Source of the DNA: an uncultured Coriobacteriaceae bacterium
GTDB lineage: Bacteria > Actinomycetota > Coriobacteriia > Coriobacteriales > Atopobiaceae
Reading direction: 5' to 3'
Assembly: GCA_902766805.1 (NCBI GenBank)
Contig: CACXFF010000158.1
Location: 1 to 6,302 of the forward strand
DNA: 6,302 bases
Shown here: positions 1 through 5,919 of the stretch, in pieces
How positions within the stretch are numbered: position 1 is the first letter of the stretch
Layout: every line of letters starts with the position of its first letter
Program-made: the position numbers and the translations under genes
Notes under the pieces: model-generated
Databases searched by the model: none
What the model was told of the DNA's origin: nothing
Seen by the model: only the letters and a program-made list of their open reading frames with translations

Positions 1-1054
1 AGGTGGGGAAGTCGCGGGTGACGAGCGGCCAATCTTGGCCATCGATGCGCACCGTGCCGGCCGCCGCGTCGATGCCGCCGAGCAGGCAACGCTCCTCCAT
101 GTGCCAGTTGGGATGGCGTGCGATGGTCTGCTCCATGAGCTTGAACAGGATCATGGAGATGGCCTTCTCCATGGGCGGCAGGACGTCGTCGCTCGTGTAC
201 GTGGCCTCGGCAAAGAGCGCCAACTCACGCAGGGAGATGCCATAGGAGCTCTCCAGCACGTCCAGCGCGTCGTAGTGGATGCTGTTGCGCACGACCTGGG
301 CGATGCAGACCTCAGACCCCGCTGCCGCGCCCATCCATGCGGCGTCGTGGTTGCCCCACTGAATGTCCACGCTGTGGTAGGCCATGAGCTCATCGATGAT
401 GCGGTCGGGACGCGCTCCACGGTCATAGATGTCGCCCACCACGTGTAGGTGGTCCACGGCCAGGCGCTTGATGAGCTTGGTGAGCGAGCGGATGAAGTCC
501 TCGGTCGCGCCGGTGGCGATGATGGAGTCCACGATGCGCTCGTGGTAGCTGTGGTGCGCGCTCTGGGCGCCCAGGCTCACGTGCAGCAGCTCGTCAATGA
601 TGTAGCCGTAGTCCTCTGGCAGCGCTTTGCGCACCTTGGAGCGCGTGTAGCCGTCGGACAGAGTGCGGGCAAAATTGAGCAGGTGGTGCAGGGCCATGTC
701 GTACCATTGGGTGGTGAGCTCGCCTGAGCTGCGCATGAGGTTGAGCTTCTCGTCGGGGTAGTAGATGAGCGTGCACAGGTCGGCGATCGTGCGGGCGTCC
801 AGCGTCTTGCCAAAGAGCTTGTTCATGCGCTCGCGGATGACGCCCGAGCAGTTGTTGAGGATGTGGGTGAACGCCTCCAGCTCGCCGTGGATGTCGCTCA
901 TGAAGTGCTCGGTGCCTTTGGGCAGGTTGAGGATGGCCTCCAGGTTGATGATCTCGGTGTAGGCTGCCTGGCAGGAGGGATACTGCTGCGCCAACAGCTT
1001 GAGGTAGCGCATCTCGTGGGCGCTGATGTGCGTTGTGGCGGAAGACTGAGGCAT
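1..1054 (-). CDS. fbp: Fructose-1,6-bisphosphatase, class III (N-terminal 351 residues; 3' end beyond the left edge)
   Basis: Hydrolyses fructose-1,6-bisphosphate to fructose-6-phosphate and phosphate, the committed step of gluconeogenesis, in the cytoplasm. The reading frame from ATG at 1052-1054 is open to the window edge. It carries the metallophosphatase metal-binding motifs in order: MSDIHGE (residues 52-58), VGDIYDRGARPD (about 206-217) and WGNHDAAWMG (about 233-242). It also has the family-typical start region, which runs from the conserved HEMRYLKLLA near residue 13 into YTEIINLEAILNLPKGTEHF (residues 32-51). Class III enzymes such as Bacillus subtilis Fbp are around 650-670 residues, so roughly half is missing because of the window border, not a mutation. 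The start is supported by AGGAAGG six bases upstream. The gene lies 109 bp downstream of the GGDEF/EAL gene in the same direction. I see no good promoter in that gap, so read-through from upstream is possible but unproven. The family is known mainly from Firmicutes and some anaerobic Actinobacteria, and is unrelated in sequence to class I and II FBPases. Confidence 0.95.
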   Translation of the reverse strand, partial: MPQSSATTHISAHEMRYLKLLAQQYPSCQAAYTEIINLEAILNLPKGTEHFMSDIHGELEAFTHILNNCSGVIRERMNKLFGKTLDARTIADLCTLIYYPDEKLNLMRSSGELTTQWYDMALHHLLNFARTLSDGYTRSKVRKALPEDYGYIIDELLHVSLGAQSAHHSYHERIVDSIIATGATEDFIRSLTKLIKRLAVDHLHVVGDIYDRGARPDRIIDELMAYHSVDIQWGNHDAAWMGAAAGSEVCIAQVVRNSIHYDALDVLESSYGISLRELALFAEATYTSDDVLPPMEKAISMILFKLMEQTIARHPNWHMEERCLLGGIDAAAGTVRIDGQDWPLVTRDFPT

Positions 1055-1060
1055 GGATGT

Positions 1061-1067
1061 CCTTCCT
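1061..1067 (-). promoter_or_regulatory. Shine-Dalgarno of fbp
   Basis: The minus-strand sequence AGGAAGG ends six bases before the ATG at 1054, an ideal spacing. It fixes the start of the bisphosphatase gene. Confidence 0.8.
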
Positions 1068-1072
1068 GAGGG

Positions 1073-1094
1073 GCCGTGAGCCGTGGGGCACGGC
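1073..1094 (-). repeat. Hairpin with two alternative 3' arms upstream of the fbp ribosome binding site
   Basis: Read on the minus strand, GCCGTG (1094-1089) can pair with CACGGC at 1085-1080, leaving a three-base loop, or with a second CACGGC copy at 1078-1073. The two copies form a tandem heptamer. The structure ends only five bases before the Shine-Dalgarno of fbp. The perfect 6-bp arms are seen directly; any role in translation or mRNA stability is a guess. There is no U-run after it, so it is not a normal intrinsic terminator. Confidence 0.4.
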
Positions 1095-1134
1095 AGGACG
1101 TTGCTGAGGGGTAGAGCGGAGCGGGGTGCGGGCG

Positions 1135-1152
1135 AAGGCCGAGGCAGGCCTT
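1135..1152. terminator. Perfect 6-bp hairpin just after the GGDEF/EAL gene (weak terminator candidate)
   Basis: AAGGCC (1135-1140), a six-base loop, then GGCCTT (1147-1152), 11 bases past the stop codon of the GGDEF/EAL gene. In the direction of that gene the stem is followed by TTCGCCC rather than a U-run, so termination would be poor. In the opposite direction it is followed by TTTT and then GGCTTT. I list it as a weak or processing-type 3' structure. It may not terminate at all. Confidence 0.3.
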
Positions 1153-1163
1153 TTGGCTTTGGG

Positions 1164-3998
1164 CTAGGACAAGGGCGGTCCGACGAAGAGGATGGCCTTG
1201 AGGTTGTGAAGCGACGCGTCGGCCAGGTGGCGCGCGTACGCCATGCGCGGCGCGTGCTCGTCACCGTAGGGGATGGGCACCCAGCTGTCGCTGACGATCA
1301 CTTCTTCGATGTGGGCGCGCAGCGGATCTACGCCTTGCTCGGGGGGAAGGTTGAGGAACATCTCGGAATCCACCAAGTCGTTGAAGCCAAAGCTGGGCAG
1401 GTGGCGCAGATACTGCTCGTTGGTGAGCACGTAGTGCAGCAGGCAGCCGTCCCACTCCAGCACGGCCACGGGCAGACCGTCACACACGCCCGTGGGGTCG
1501 GGCTCGATCGCGGTGTCGAAGGGCTTGAGCAGGTTGACGTCGCTGATGGCGGTGAAGTACGCATGCTGCTCGGGGCTCTCGAGGTAGTACGTGTGGTCTG
1601 CCAGGCAAGCGCAGAGCTTGTCGAAGGCCACAGGCGCCCCAAAGACCGTGCCCTGCAGCTTCTCGCAGCCGATGGAGCGCAGGAAGAGCAGCTGCTCGAT
1701 GCTCTCCACGCCCACCGCGACGGTCTGCATGTTCATCTCCTTGCACATGCCGACGAGGTGGGTGATCATGACCTTGGTCTGCTCGGAGTAGATGCCGCCG
1801 TTCTCGCGGCAGAACGGACGCATGTTGATCTTGACCGCGTCGAAGGAGCAGTCGCGCAGGACGTTGATGGGCGACTGGCCCGAGCCGAAGTCGTCCATCC
1901 ACACCTGGCAGCCCAGCTGGTGGAAGCGACTCACCGCGCTGCGCACGAGCTCGGTGTCCTGCATGAAGGCGTTTTCGGTGATTTCGATGTGCAGGAGGCT
2001 CGGATCGACGCCGTGGCGCGTGAGTATGGAGCCAACCTGCTCGATGAACAGGGGGTTGTCCAGGTCTTGGTGCGAGACGTTGATGCTGAAGGGACAGCAG
2101 GGACGTCCGCTGCTGCCGAGCTGGGCGTAGTGGGCGCATGCGAGGTCAAGCACGCGCAGGTCAAGGCGTTGGACCATGCGCGCGTCCTCCAGGGCGGGGA
2201 GGAAGTCCTCGGGAAGCAGGATGCCCTCGCCCGGCTCGTCCCAGCGCGCGAGCACCTCGAACTCGCTGACCAAGTCCGAAGAGCTGCGCACGATGGGCTG
2301 ATACCACGGCTGGATGCGCCCGTCGGTGAGCGCGACGTCGAAGCGTTGCAGGACGCGCTGCTGTTGCTCCACGCTGTGCGCGAGCTCTTCGCTGTAGTAG
2401 CAGCAGTTCCTGGCGTAGCTGCTGCGGATGCTGTCACAGGCCAGGCGCGCGCAGTCGCAGGCGATGCGCACGTCGGTGTCGCTGGAGGGCATGCGGTAGA
2501 TGCCGGCGCGCAGGGGGCTGTTGTTGTTGCCGTCAAAGGCGGACACGAGCTCGAAGACGCGTTCGATGGCGGCGATGATGCCTTCGTCCTCGGTCATGAG
2601 CACGAAGCGGTCATCTCCGAAGCGCGCGACCAAGCGGTTGGGGAAGACGTCGTGGATCGACTGGGCCACGCAGCACAGCAGCTCGTCGCCGCGCTCGTAC
2701 CCGTGACGGTCGTTGTAGGCCTTGAGGTTGCGCACGTTGAAGTACACGAAGTCCACCGAGCGCCCGCGTTGGAACAGAGCGGGGATGGCGGTGCTTGCGT
2801 GTGCGTAGAAGAAGTCGGAGCCGACCAGCCCGGTGAGCGGGTCCACGGCCGCGCTGTCGGCGTGGTGGGTGGTGCTCTTGGCCAAGGCCTCGTTGAGCAG
2901 CTCGGGAGAGAACTCGGCGTAGACCACCTGGTTGCGGCCGTTCTCCTTGGCCTCGTAGAGCTTGAGGTCGGCGACGTGCAGCATGTCGAACAGGTCGGCC
3001 GGCGCGTTCGGCACGCCAAAGACGCAGCCCGCGCTGCAGGTGGGGTTGTACTCCATGCCCTGGAGCTTGCAGTTGTGGAATGCGCTGCGCCACTGCTGTA
3101 TCTGCTCCTCGAGCTCGCGACGGTCGGGCTTTGAGGCGATCACGACGAACTCGTCGCCGCCGTAGCGGTACACGTAGGCGTTGTCGCCAAAGGCGGAGCG
3201 CATCGCGCGGGCGTGCTCCTGGAGCATGAGGTCGCCCACCTCGTGGCCGTAGAGGTCGTTGTACGACTTGAACTCATCGATGTCGGAGAGCAGCACCGCG
3301 ATCTGCTTGCCCACGAAGCCGTTCGCGTCCTCGTCGAGGCCCATGCGGTTGAGCATGCCGGTGAGCTCGTCGTGGCGGGCGCTGGCGCGCATGCGCTCGT
3401 TGGACTGGCCGCTGCGCAGCATGGAACGGTACTTCGCGGCCGACACGAGCGCGATCACGCAGCAGTAGGCCAGCAGGGTGACGGCCTGGACGGAGCTCAT
3501 CAGGCCCATCGTGTTGAGCGCCGTGAACGACACGATGAAGGTGGCCAGCATGCAGACGAAGGTGTGTGCGGGCGGTATGAACAGGAGGCCGAAGAGCAGG
3601 ATGAGCGTGCAGAGCAGGTAGAAGTAGCGTCCCAGGTACGGGTAGTCTAGCAAGGTGATCCATATGCCGAGCGCAAGCATGGTGAGGGTGAGGCTCATCA
3701 CGAGGGCCTCGCCCGTGCCGGGGCGTGGGGAAGGCTGCTCGAGGTAGCGACGCGAGAGCCAGCCGAACACCAAGCCCAAGAGGATGAGCCCAGCGAAGTA
3801 CAGGCGGTGCCAGCCGATCACGTCGCGGGCGACAGACCAGAACTCAAGGTCGAAAAAGGTCGTCGTCAGGCCAATCATGCCAACCACAGCGCTGATGAGC
3901 GAGACGGAGTGGAGCACCTCGACGTTGCCGCGCTCCATGAACGCGCGCAGGTAGGGAGAGCGCGGTTCGGCGCCAAAGAGTTTCCTCAGCCTGTCCAA
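1164..3998 (-). CDS. Membrane GGDEF-GGDEF-EAL protein with C-terminal PAS-like region (c-di-GMP signalling)
   Basis: A 944-residue protein. About six hydrophobic helices fill residues 28-188 (roughly 28-50, 64-82, 99-118, 122-142, 143-162, 165-188). A first GGDEF domain (about 205-365) looks like a working diguanylate cyclase: DELTGMLNR, LSDIDEFKSYND, GHEVGD and an exact RYGGDEF (G280-F284). It lacks the RxxD inhibitory site, with Gly271 and Ala274 in place of Arg and Asp. A second, degenerate GGDEF domain (about 385-540) keeps DPLTGL and NDRHGYERGD but reads RFGDDRF at the signature. The EAL domain (about 541-800) has EVL at 581, N640, ExTE at 672-675 and DDFGSG at 702-707. KID has become KIN (725) and AEGVE has become AVGVE (761-765), so phosphodiesterase activity is doubtful. 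Residues about 805-944 look PAS-like (PVAVLEWDG, YVLTNEQYLRHL). The start is TTG at 3996-3998: an in-frame TGA lies six codons upstream, and AGGGGG sits eight bases before the TTG. The first internal Met (21) has no Shine-Dalgarno. Role inferred: makes c-di-GMP, or senses it through the degenerate domains. Confidence 0.9.
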   Translation of the reverse strand: MDRLRKLFGAEPRSPYLRAFMERGNVEVLHSVSLISAVVGMIGLTTTFFDLEFWSVARDVIGWHRLYFAGLILLGLVFGWLSRRYLEQPSPRPGTGEALVMSLTLTMLALGIWITLLDYPYLGRYFYLLCTLILLFGLLFIPPAHTFVCMLATFIVSFTALNTMGLMSSVQAVTLLAYCCVIALVSAAKYRSMLRSGQSNERMRASARHDELTGMLNRMGLDEDANGFVGKQIAVLLSDIDEFKSYNDLYGHEVGDLMLQEHARAMRSAFGDNAYVYRYGGDEFVVIASKPDRRELEEQIQQWRSAFHNCKLQGMEYNPTCSAGCVFGVPNAPADLFDMLHVADLKLYEAKENGRNQVVYAEFSPELLNEALAKSTTHHADSAAVDPLTGLVGSDFFYAHASTAIPALFQRGRSVDFVYFNVRNLKAYNDRHGYERGDELLCCVAQSIHDVFPNRLVARFGDDRFVLMTEDEGIIAAIERVFELVSAFDGNNNSPLRAGIYRMPSSDTDVRIACDCARLACDSIRSSYARNCCYYSEELAHSVEQQQRVLQRFDVALTDGRIQPWYQPIVRSSSDLVSEFEVLARWDEPGEGILLPEDFLPALEDARMVQRLDLRVLDLACAHYAQLGSSGRPCCPFSINVSHQDLDNPLFIEQVGSILTRHGVDPSLLHIEITENAFMQDTELVRSAVSRFHQLGCQVWMDDFGSGQSPINVLRDCSFDAVKINMRPFCRENGGIYSEQTKVMITHLVGMCKEMNMQTVAVGVESIEQLLFLRSIGCEKLQGTVFGAPVAFDKLCACLADHTYYLESPEQHAYFTAISDVNLLKPFDTAIEPDPTGVCDGLPVAVLEWDGCLLHYVLTNEQYLRHLPSFGFNDLVDSEMFLNLPPEQGVDPLRAHIEEVIVSDSWVPIPYGDEHAPRMAYARHLADASLHNLKAILFVGPPLS

Positions 3999-4001
3999 CG
4001 C

Positions 4002-4015
4002 GAGAGCCCCCTCTC
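4002..4015 (-). promoter_or_regulatory. Shine-Dalgarno inside a small hairpin, before the TTG start
   Basis: On the minus strand, GAGAG-GGGG-CTCTC forms a 5-bp stem with a G4 loop. Its AGGGGG (4012-4007) is the only purine-rich stretch at the right distance, eight bases, from the TTG at 3998. It decides the start of the GGDEF/EAL gene. If the hairpin forms, it would limit ribosome access, which together with TTG suggests low translation (inference). Confidence 0.55.
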
Positions 4016-4028
4016 AGTCACAAGGCAT

Positions 4029-4053
4029 CGGGCGGATCGGTCGTCTTTGCCCG
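4029..4053 (-). other. Leader hairpin CGGGC / GCCCG
   Basis: In the predicted 5' leader of the GGDEF/EAL gene, CGGGC (4053-4049) can pair with GCCCG (4033-4029) around a 15-base loop. It is a modest stem. I see no U-run after it and no recognisable riboswitch core. Confidence 0.3.
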
Positions 4054-4055
4054 CG

Positions 4056-4070
4056 TTCCACACATTGGAA
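4056..4070. promoter_or_regulatory. Palindrome TTCCA-N5-TGGAA, operator-like
   Basis: A perfect 5+5 inverted repeat with a five-base spacer lies just downstream of a TATAGA -10-like box. It would cover the expected transcription start of the GGDEF/EAL gene. Position and symmetry fit a repressor operator. It could equally be a small RNA hairpin or chance. Confidence 0.35.
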
Positions 4071-4074
4071 TAAC

Positions 4075-4080
4075 TCTATA
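4075..4080 (-). promoter_or_regulatory. Candidate -10 box TATAGA for the GGDEF/EAL gene
   Basis: The minus strand reads TATAGA here, inside the most AT-rich spot of the gap between tcdA and the GGDEF/EAL gene. No -35 resembling TTGACA is found 16-18 bases upstream; the 17-base position reads TCCGAG. If real, the promoter would probably need an activator. The predicted leader is about 70 nt. Confidence 0.4.
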
Positions 4081-4117
4081 GGGTACCTGCGGCTCGGCTC
4101 GGATGAGTTTTGGGCAC

Positions 4118-4136
4118 GGCGGTCATTGGGCGGTCA
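4118..4136. repeat. Direct repeat GGCGGTCA x2, 11-bp period
   Basis: GGCGGTCA occurs at 4118-4125 and again at 4129-4136, exactly 11 bp apart, with the second copy covering the stop codon of tcdA. Two half-sites one helical turn apart on the same face are typical of OmpR/PhoB-family binding sites. It sits about 38 bp upstream of the TATAGA box. Binding is inferred only. Confidence 0.4.
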
Positions 4137-4895
4137 GCGGACGATGCCGATGAGGTCACGCACGACCTCTCCGGCAATGATGAGCCCCGCGACCGATGGG
4201 ACGAAGGACACCGATCCGGGCACGCCGTGGCGGCTGGGTCGGGTGCCGTCGTCATCCTGTGCAGCCTGCTCCTCGGCCACCGCGCGCGCCATGGCGTCTG
4301 CGGGGATGGGGATGGCGGGCTCGGTGGAGTAGACGACTTTGACGGGGCCGATGCCGCGTTTGCGGCACTCCTTGCGGATGATGCGCGCGAGTGGGTCGAT
4401 GCTGGTCTGTTCGATGTCAGCCACGGCAAAGGCGCACGGGTCGAGCTTGTTGGCGGCGCCCATGGACGAGATGATGGGCGTGTGCGCCGCGCTGCAGGCG
4501 GCCATGAGCTGGAGCTTGGCCGTGACAGTGTCCACGGCGTCAACCACGTAGTCGTAGCTCGACAGGTCGAAACGCGCGGCGGTTGCGGGCAGGTAGAAGC
4601 ATTGGTGGCACGCTACCTCGCAGGCGGGGTTGATGTCGGCGATGCGCTCGGCCATCACGTCCACTTTGGGTCGGCCGATGGCCGACAGCGTCGCCACGGC
4701 CTGGCGGTTCACGTTGGTGATGCTCACGCGGTCGTGGTCGACTAGGGTGAGCGCCCCGACGCCGCTGCGCGCGAGGGCCTCGACCGCGTGCCCTCCCACG
4801 CCGCCGATGCCAAACACGGCCACGTGGGCACGGGATAGCCGCGCGAGGGCTTCGCTGCCCAGCAGCAGCTCGGTGCGGGAGAACTGATGGAGCAT
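4134..4895 (-). CDS. tcdA: tRNA threonylcarbamoyladenosine dehydratase (ThiF/HesA family)
   Basis: A 253-residue E1-like enzyme. TcdA uses ATP to cyclise the t6A modification at position 37 of ANN-decoding tRNAs to ct6A. Visible signatures: N-terminal FSRTELLLGSEALARL (5-20), the nucleotide-binding loop GIGGVG (29-34), LVDHDRVSITNVNRQ (51-65), a conserved Lys77 after GRP, INP (88-90), DAVDTVTAK (119-127), ISSMGAANKLDP (142-153), DPLARIIRKECRKRGI (167-182), VVYSTEP (187-193) and the C-terminal GSVSFVPSVAGLIIAGEVVRDL (residues 227-248). E. coli TcdA is about 268 residues, so the length fits. The reading frame extends to a TTG at 4952, but ATG at 4893-4895 is preferred because AGGAGGGG lies just before it and the protein then begins where the family begins. 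There is no CxxC zinc site or rhodanese domain, which argues against MoeB or ThiF. It lies alone between the kinase and the GGDEF/EAL gene; no functional link to either is apparent. Confidence 0.9.
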   Translation of the reverse strand: MLHQFSRTELLLGSEALARLSRAHVAVFGIGGVGGHAVEALARSGVGALTLVDHDRVSITNVNRQAVATLSAIGRPKVDVMAERIADINPACEVACHQCFYLPATAARFDLSSYDYVVDAVDTVTAKLQLMAACSAAHTPIISSMGAANKLDPCAFAVADIEQTSIDPLARIIRKECRKRGIGPVKVVYSTEPAIPIPADAMARAVAEEQAAQDDDGTRPSRHGVPGSVSFVPSVAGLIIAGEVVRDLIGIVR

Positions 4896-4897
4896 GG

Positions 4898-4905
4898 CCC
4901 CTCCT
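4898..4905 (-). promoter_or_regulatory. Shine-Dalgarno of tcdA
   Basis: The minus strand reads AGGAGGGG directly before the ATG at 4895, with AGGAGG four bases from the start codon. The spacing is slightly short but the match is strong. It decides against the longer reading frame from 4952. Confidence 0.7.
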
Positions 4906-4929
4906 GGAGATTTGTGACGGTCGTGCTCG

Positions 4930-4935
4930 ATTGTA
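4930..4935 (-). promoter_or_regulatory. Candidate -10 box TACAAT for tcdA
   Basis: TACAAT, one mismatch from TATAAT, lies 34 bases before the tcdA start and would give a leader of roughly 27 nt. No good -35 is at 16-18 bases: the TTGGCT at 4952-4947 is only 11 bases away. Promoter function is plausible but not secure. Confidence 0.35.
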
Positions 4936-4951
4936 GGCCACCTGACAGCCA

Positions 4952-4980
4952 ACCGTGTCGCCTGTCGTGGCGAGGCCGGT
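4952..4980. terminator. Imperfect hairpin between the kinase gene and tcdA
   Basis: The arms ACCG/CGGT and TCGCC/GGCGA pair around a TGTCGT loop (plus strand), with a small 2x3 internal loop. It starts about 20 bases after the kinase stop codon. There is no U-run on either side, so it is at best a weak or factor-dependent terminator of the two-component operon. Confidence 0.3.
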
Positions 4981-4998
4981 CTGTCGTAACGGGCGGTC

Positions 4999-5919
4999 TC
5001 AGGCCAAAGGAATCAGTACCGTGAACGTTGACCCGACCCCCGGCTCGCTCTCCAGCTGGATGCTGCCGCCCGCACGATGCACCGCATGGCGTACCAGGGA
5101 CAGGCCTAGGCCAGTGCCGCCCGCCTCGCGCGAGCGCGCGGTGTCTACGCGGTAGAAGCGCTCAAAGACGCGCTCTTGGTCGCGCAACGGGATGCCGATG
5201 CCCGTGTCGCTCACCTTGAGCTCGGCTTGCCCGTCGTGGGCGCGCAAGCCAACGCGCACCTCTCCCTGTTCCGTGTAGGCAAGGGCGTTGGAGAAGAGGT
5301 TGTCCACCACGAGAGCGGCGTCCGCAGCCGACATGCGCACGCGCATGCCCTCGACCTGGCTCGCGTCCTGCCAATAGAAGCCGATGTTCCTCTCCTGTGC
5401 GCGGGCCGCGCGTGCGCTGGCGCTTGTGGCGATCACGCCTGCGAGGTCGCAGGACTCTCCGCCCAGCGGCACGCGGTCGTAGTCTTCCAGGCGCGACAGG
5501 TCCATGAGGTCGGTCACGAGACGCTGCAGGCGGGCGCTCTCCTGCGTGAGCTGGTGGGAGAATGATTCCACGGCTTCGAGGTCGCTCTGGGAACTGGCCT
5601 GCTCGATGGACTCCGCGAGCAGACGGATGCCCGCCACCGGGGTCTTCAACTCGTGGCTCGCGTTGGCCACAAAATCGGTGCGAACGCGTTCGAGCTCCTG
5701 CACAGGAGCCGAGGCGTGGTCGCTCGCAAGCCACGCGGCGCCCGCCGAGAGGGTGCAGGCGAGCGCGATGAGCGCGTATCCGATCCAGCGGTGGTCACGC
5801 AGGATTTCCTCAACGGGGTCCAACAGCGAGATGGCCCAGGTGATGGACAGCAGCGCCATCACAATCACGTAGCCACGGAGCAGTCGGCGTCTCCAGGTGG
5901 TGCGACCGTTGGGCATCAT
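4999..5919 (-). CDS. Two-TM sensor histidine kinase, PhoR-like core, no evident sensor domain
   Basis: A 306-residue membrane kinase that would autophosphorylate on His and pass the phosphate to the response regulator encoded just upstream. TM helices lie at about 17-33 and 45-66, joined by an extracytoplasmic loop of only about 11 residues (DPVEEILRDHR). The HisKA H-box is DFVANASHELKTPVAG, with the phospho-acceptor His89. The HATPase_c domain shows the N-box DNLFSNALAYT (206-216), G1 DTGIGIP (238-244), F-box ERFYRVD (253-259) and G2 GGTGLGLSL (267-275). No PAS or HAMP domain is recognisable: barely 20 residues separate TM2 from the H-box. The reading frame extends to 6099, but that part overlaps the regulator gene and has no family similarity. 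The ATG at 5917-5919 has AGGAGG seven bases upstream and overlaps the regulator stop as ATGA. A second ATG follows at once (5914-5916). The signal is unknown; the core resembles PhoR/WalK-type kinases, which is not enough to assign phosphate sensing. Confidence 0.92.
   Translation of the reverse strand: MMPNGRTTWRRRLLRGYVIVMALLSITWAISLLDPVEEILRDHRWIGYALIALACTLSAGAAWLASDHASAPVQELERVRTDFVANASHELKTPVAGIRLLAESIEQASSQSDLEAVESFSHQLTQESARLQRLVTDLMDLSRLEDYDRVPLGGESCDLAGVIATSASARAARAQERNIGFYWQDASQVEGMRVRMSAADAALVVDNLFSNALAYTEQGEVRVGLRAHDGQAELKVSDTGIGIPLRDQERVFERFYRVDTARSREAGGTGLGLSLVRHAVHRAGGSIQLESEPGVGSTFTVLIPLA

Noticed and set aside
35..727. Two consecutive plus-strand open frames (35-448 and 449-727) antisense to fbp
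   Set aside because: Same low-complexity composition, and fully covered by the metallophosphatase motifs of fbp on the minus strand. They are shadows.
1083..3134. A 683-codon open frame on the plus strand, antisense to the GGDEF/EAL gene
   Set aside because: Its translation is a monotonous V/A/H/D/E/G-rich string with no domain motif, it has no Shine-Dalgarno, and the opposite strand encodes clear conserved domains across the same bases. Long antisense frames are expected in GC-rich genes.
3999..4074. A c-di-GMP riboswitch (GEMM-type) in the leader of the GGDEF/EAL gene
   Set aside because: A GGCAAAG string is present in the leader, but I could not place the conserved GEMM core, tetraloop and receptor, or the P1 helix. 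The leader is short and its stems do not match. A covariance-model search would settle it.
4134..4895. MoeB or ThiF (molybdopterin or thiamine sulfur-carrier adenylyltransferase) instead of TcdA
   Set aside because: No paired CxxC zinc motif is seen, no thiamine or molybdenum cofactor genes are nearby, and the DPLARIIRKECRKRGI and GSVSFVPSVAG motifs fit TcdA.
4896..4952. A 19-residue N-terminal extension of TcdA from TTG at 4952
   Set aside because: It would run through the TACAAT box and the AGGAGGGG ribosome binding site, and the family's conserved N-terminus begins at the ATG at 4895.
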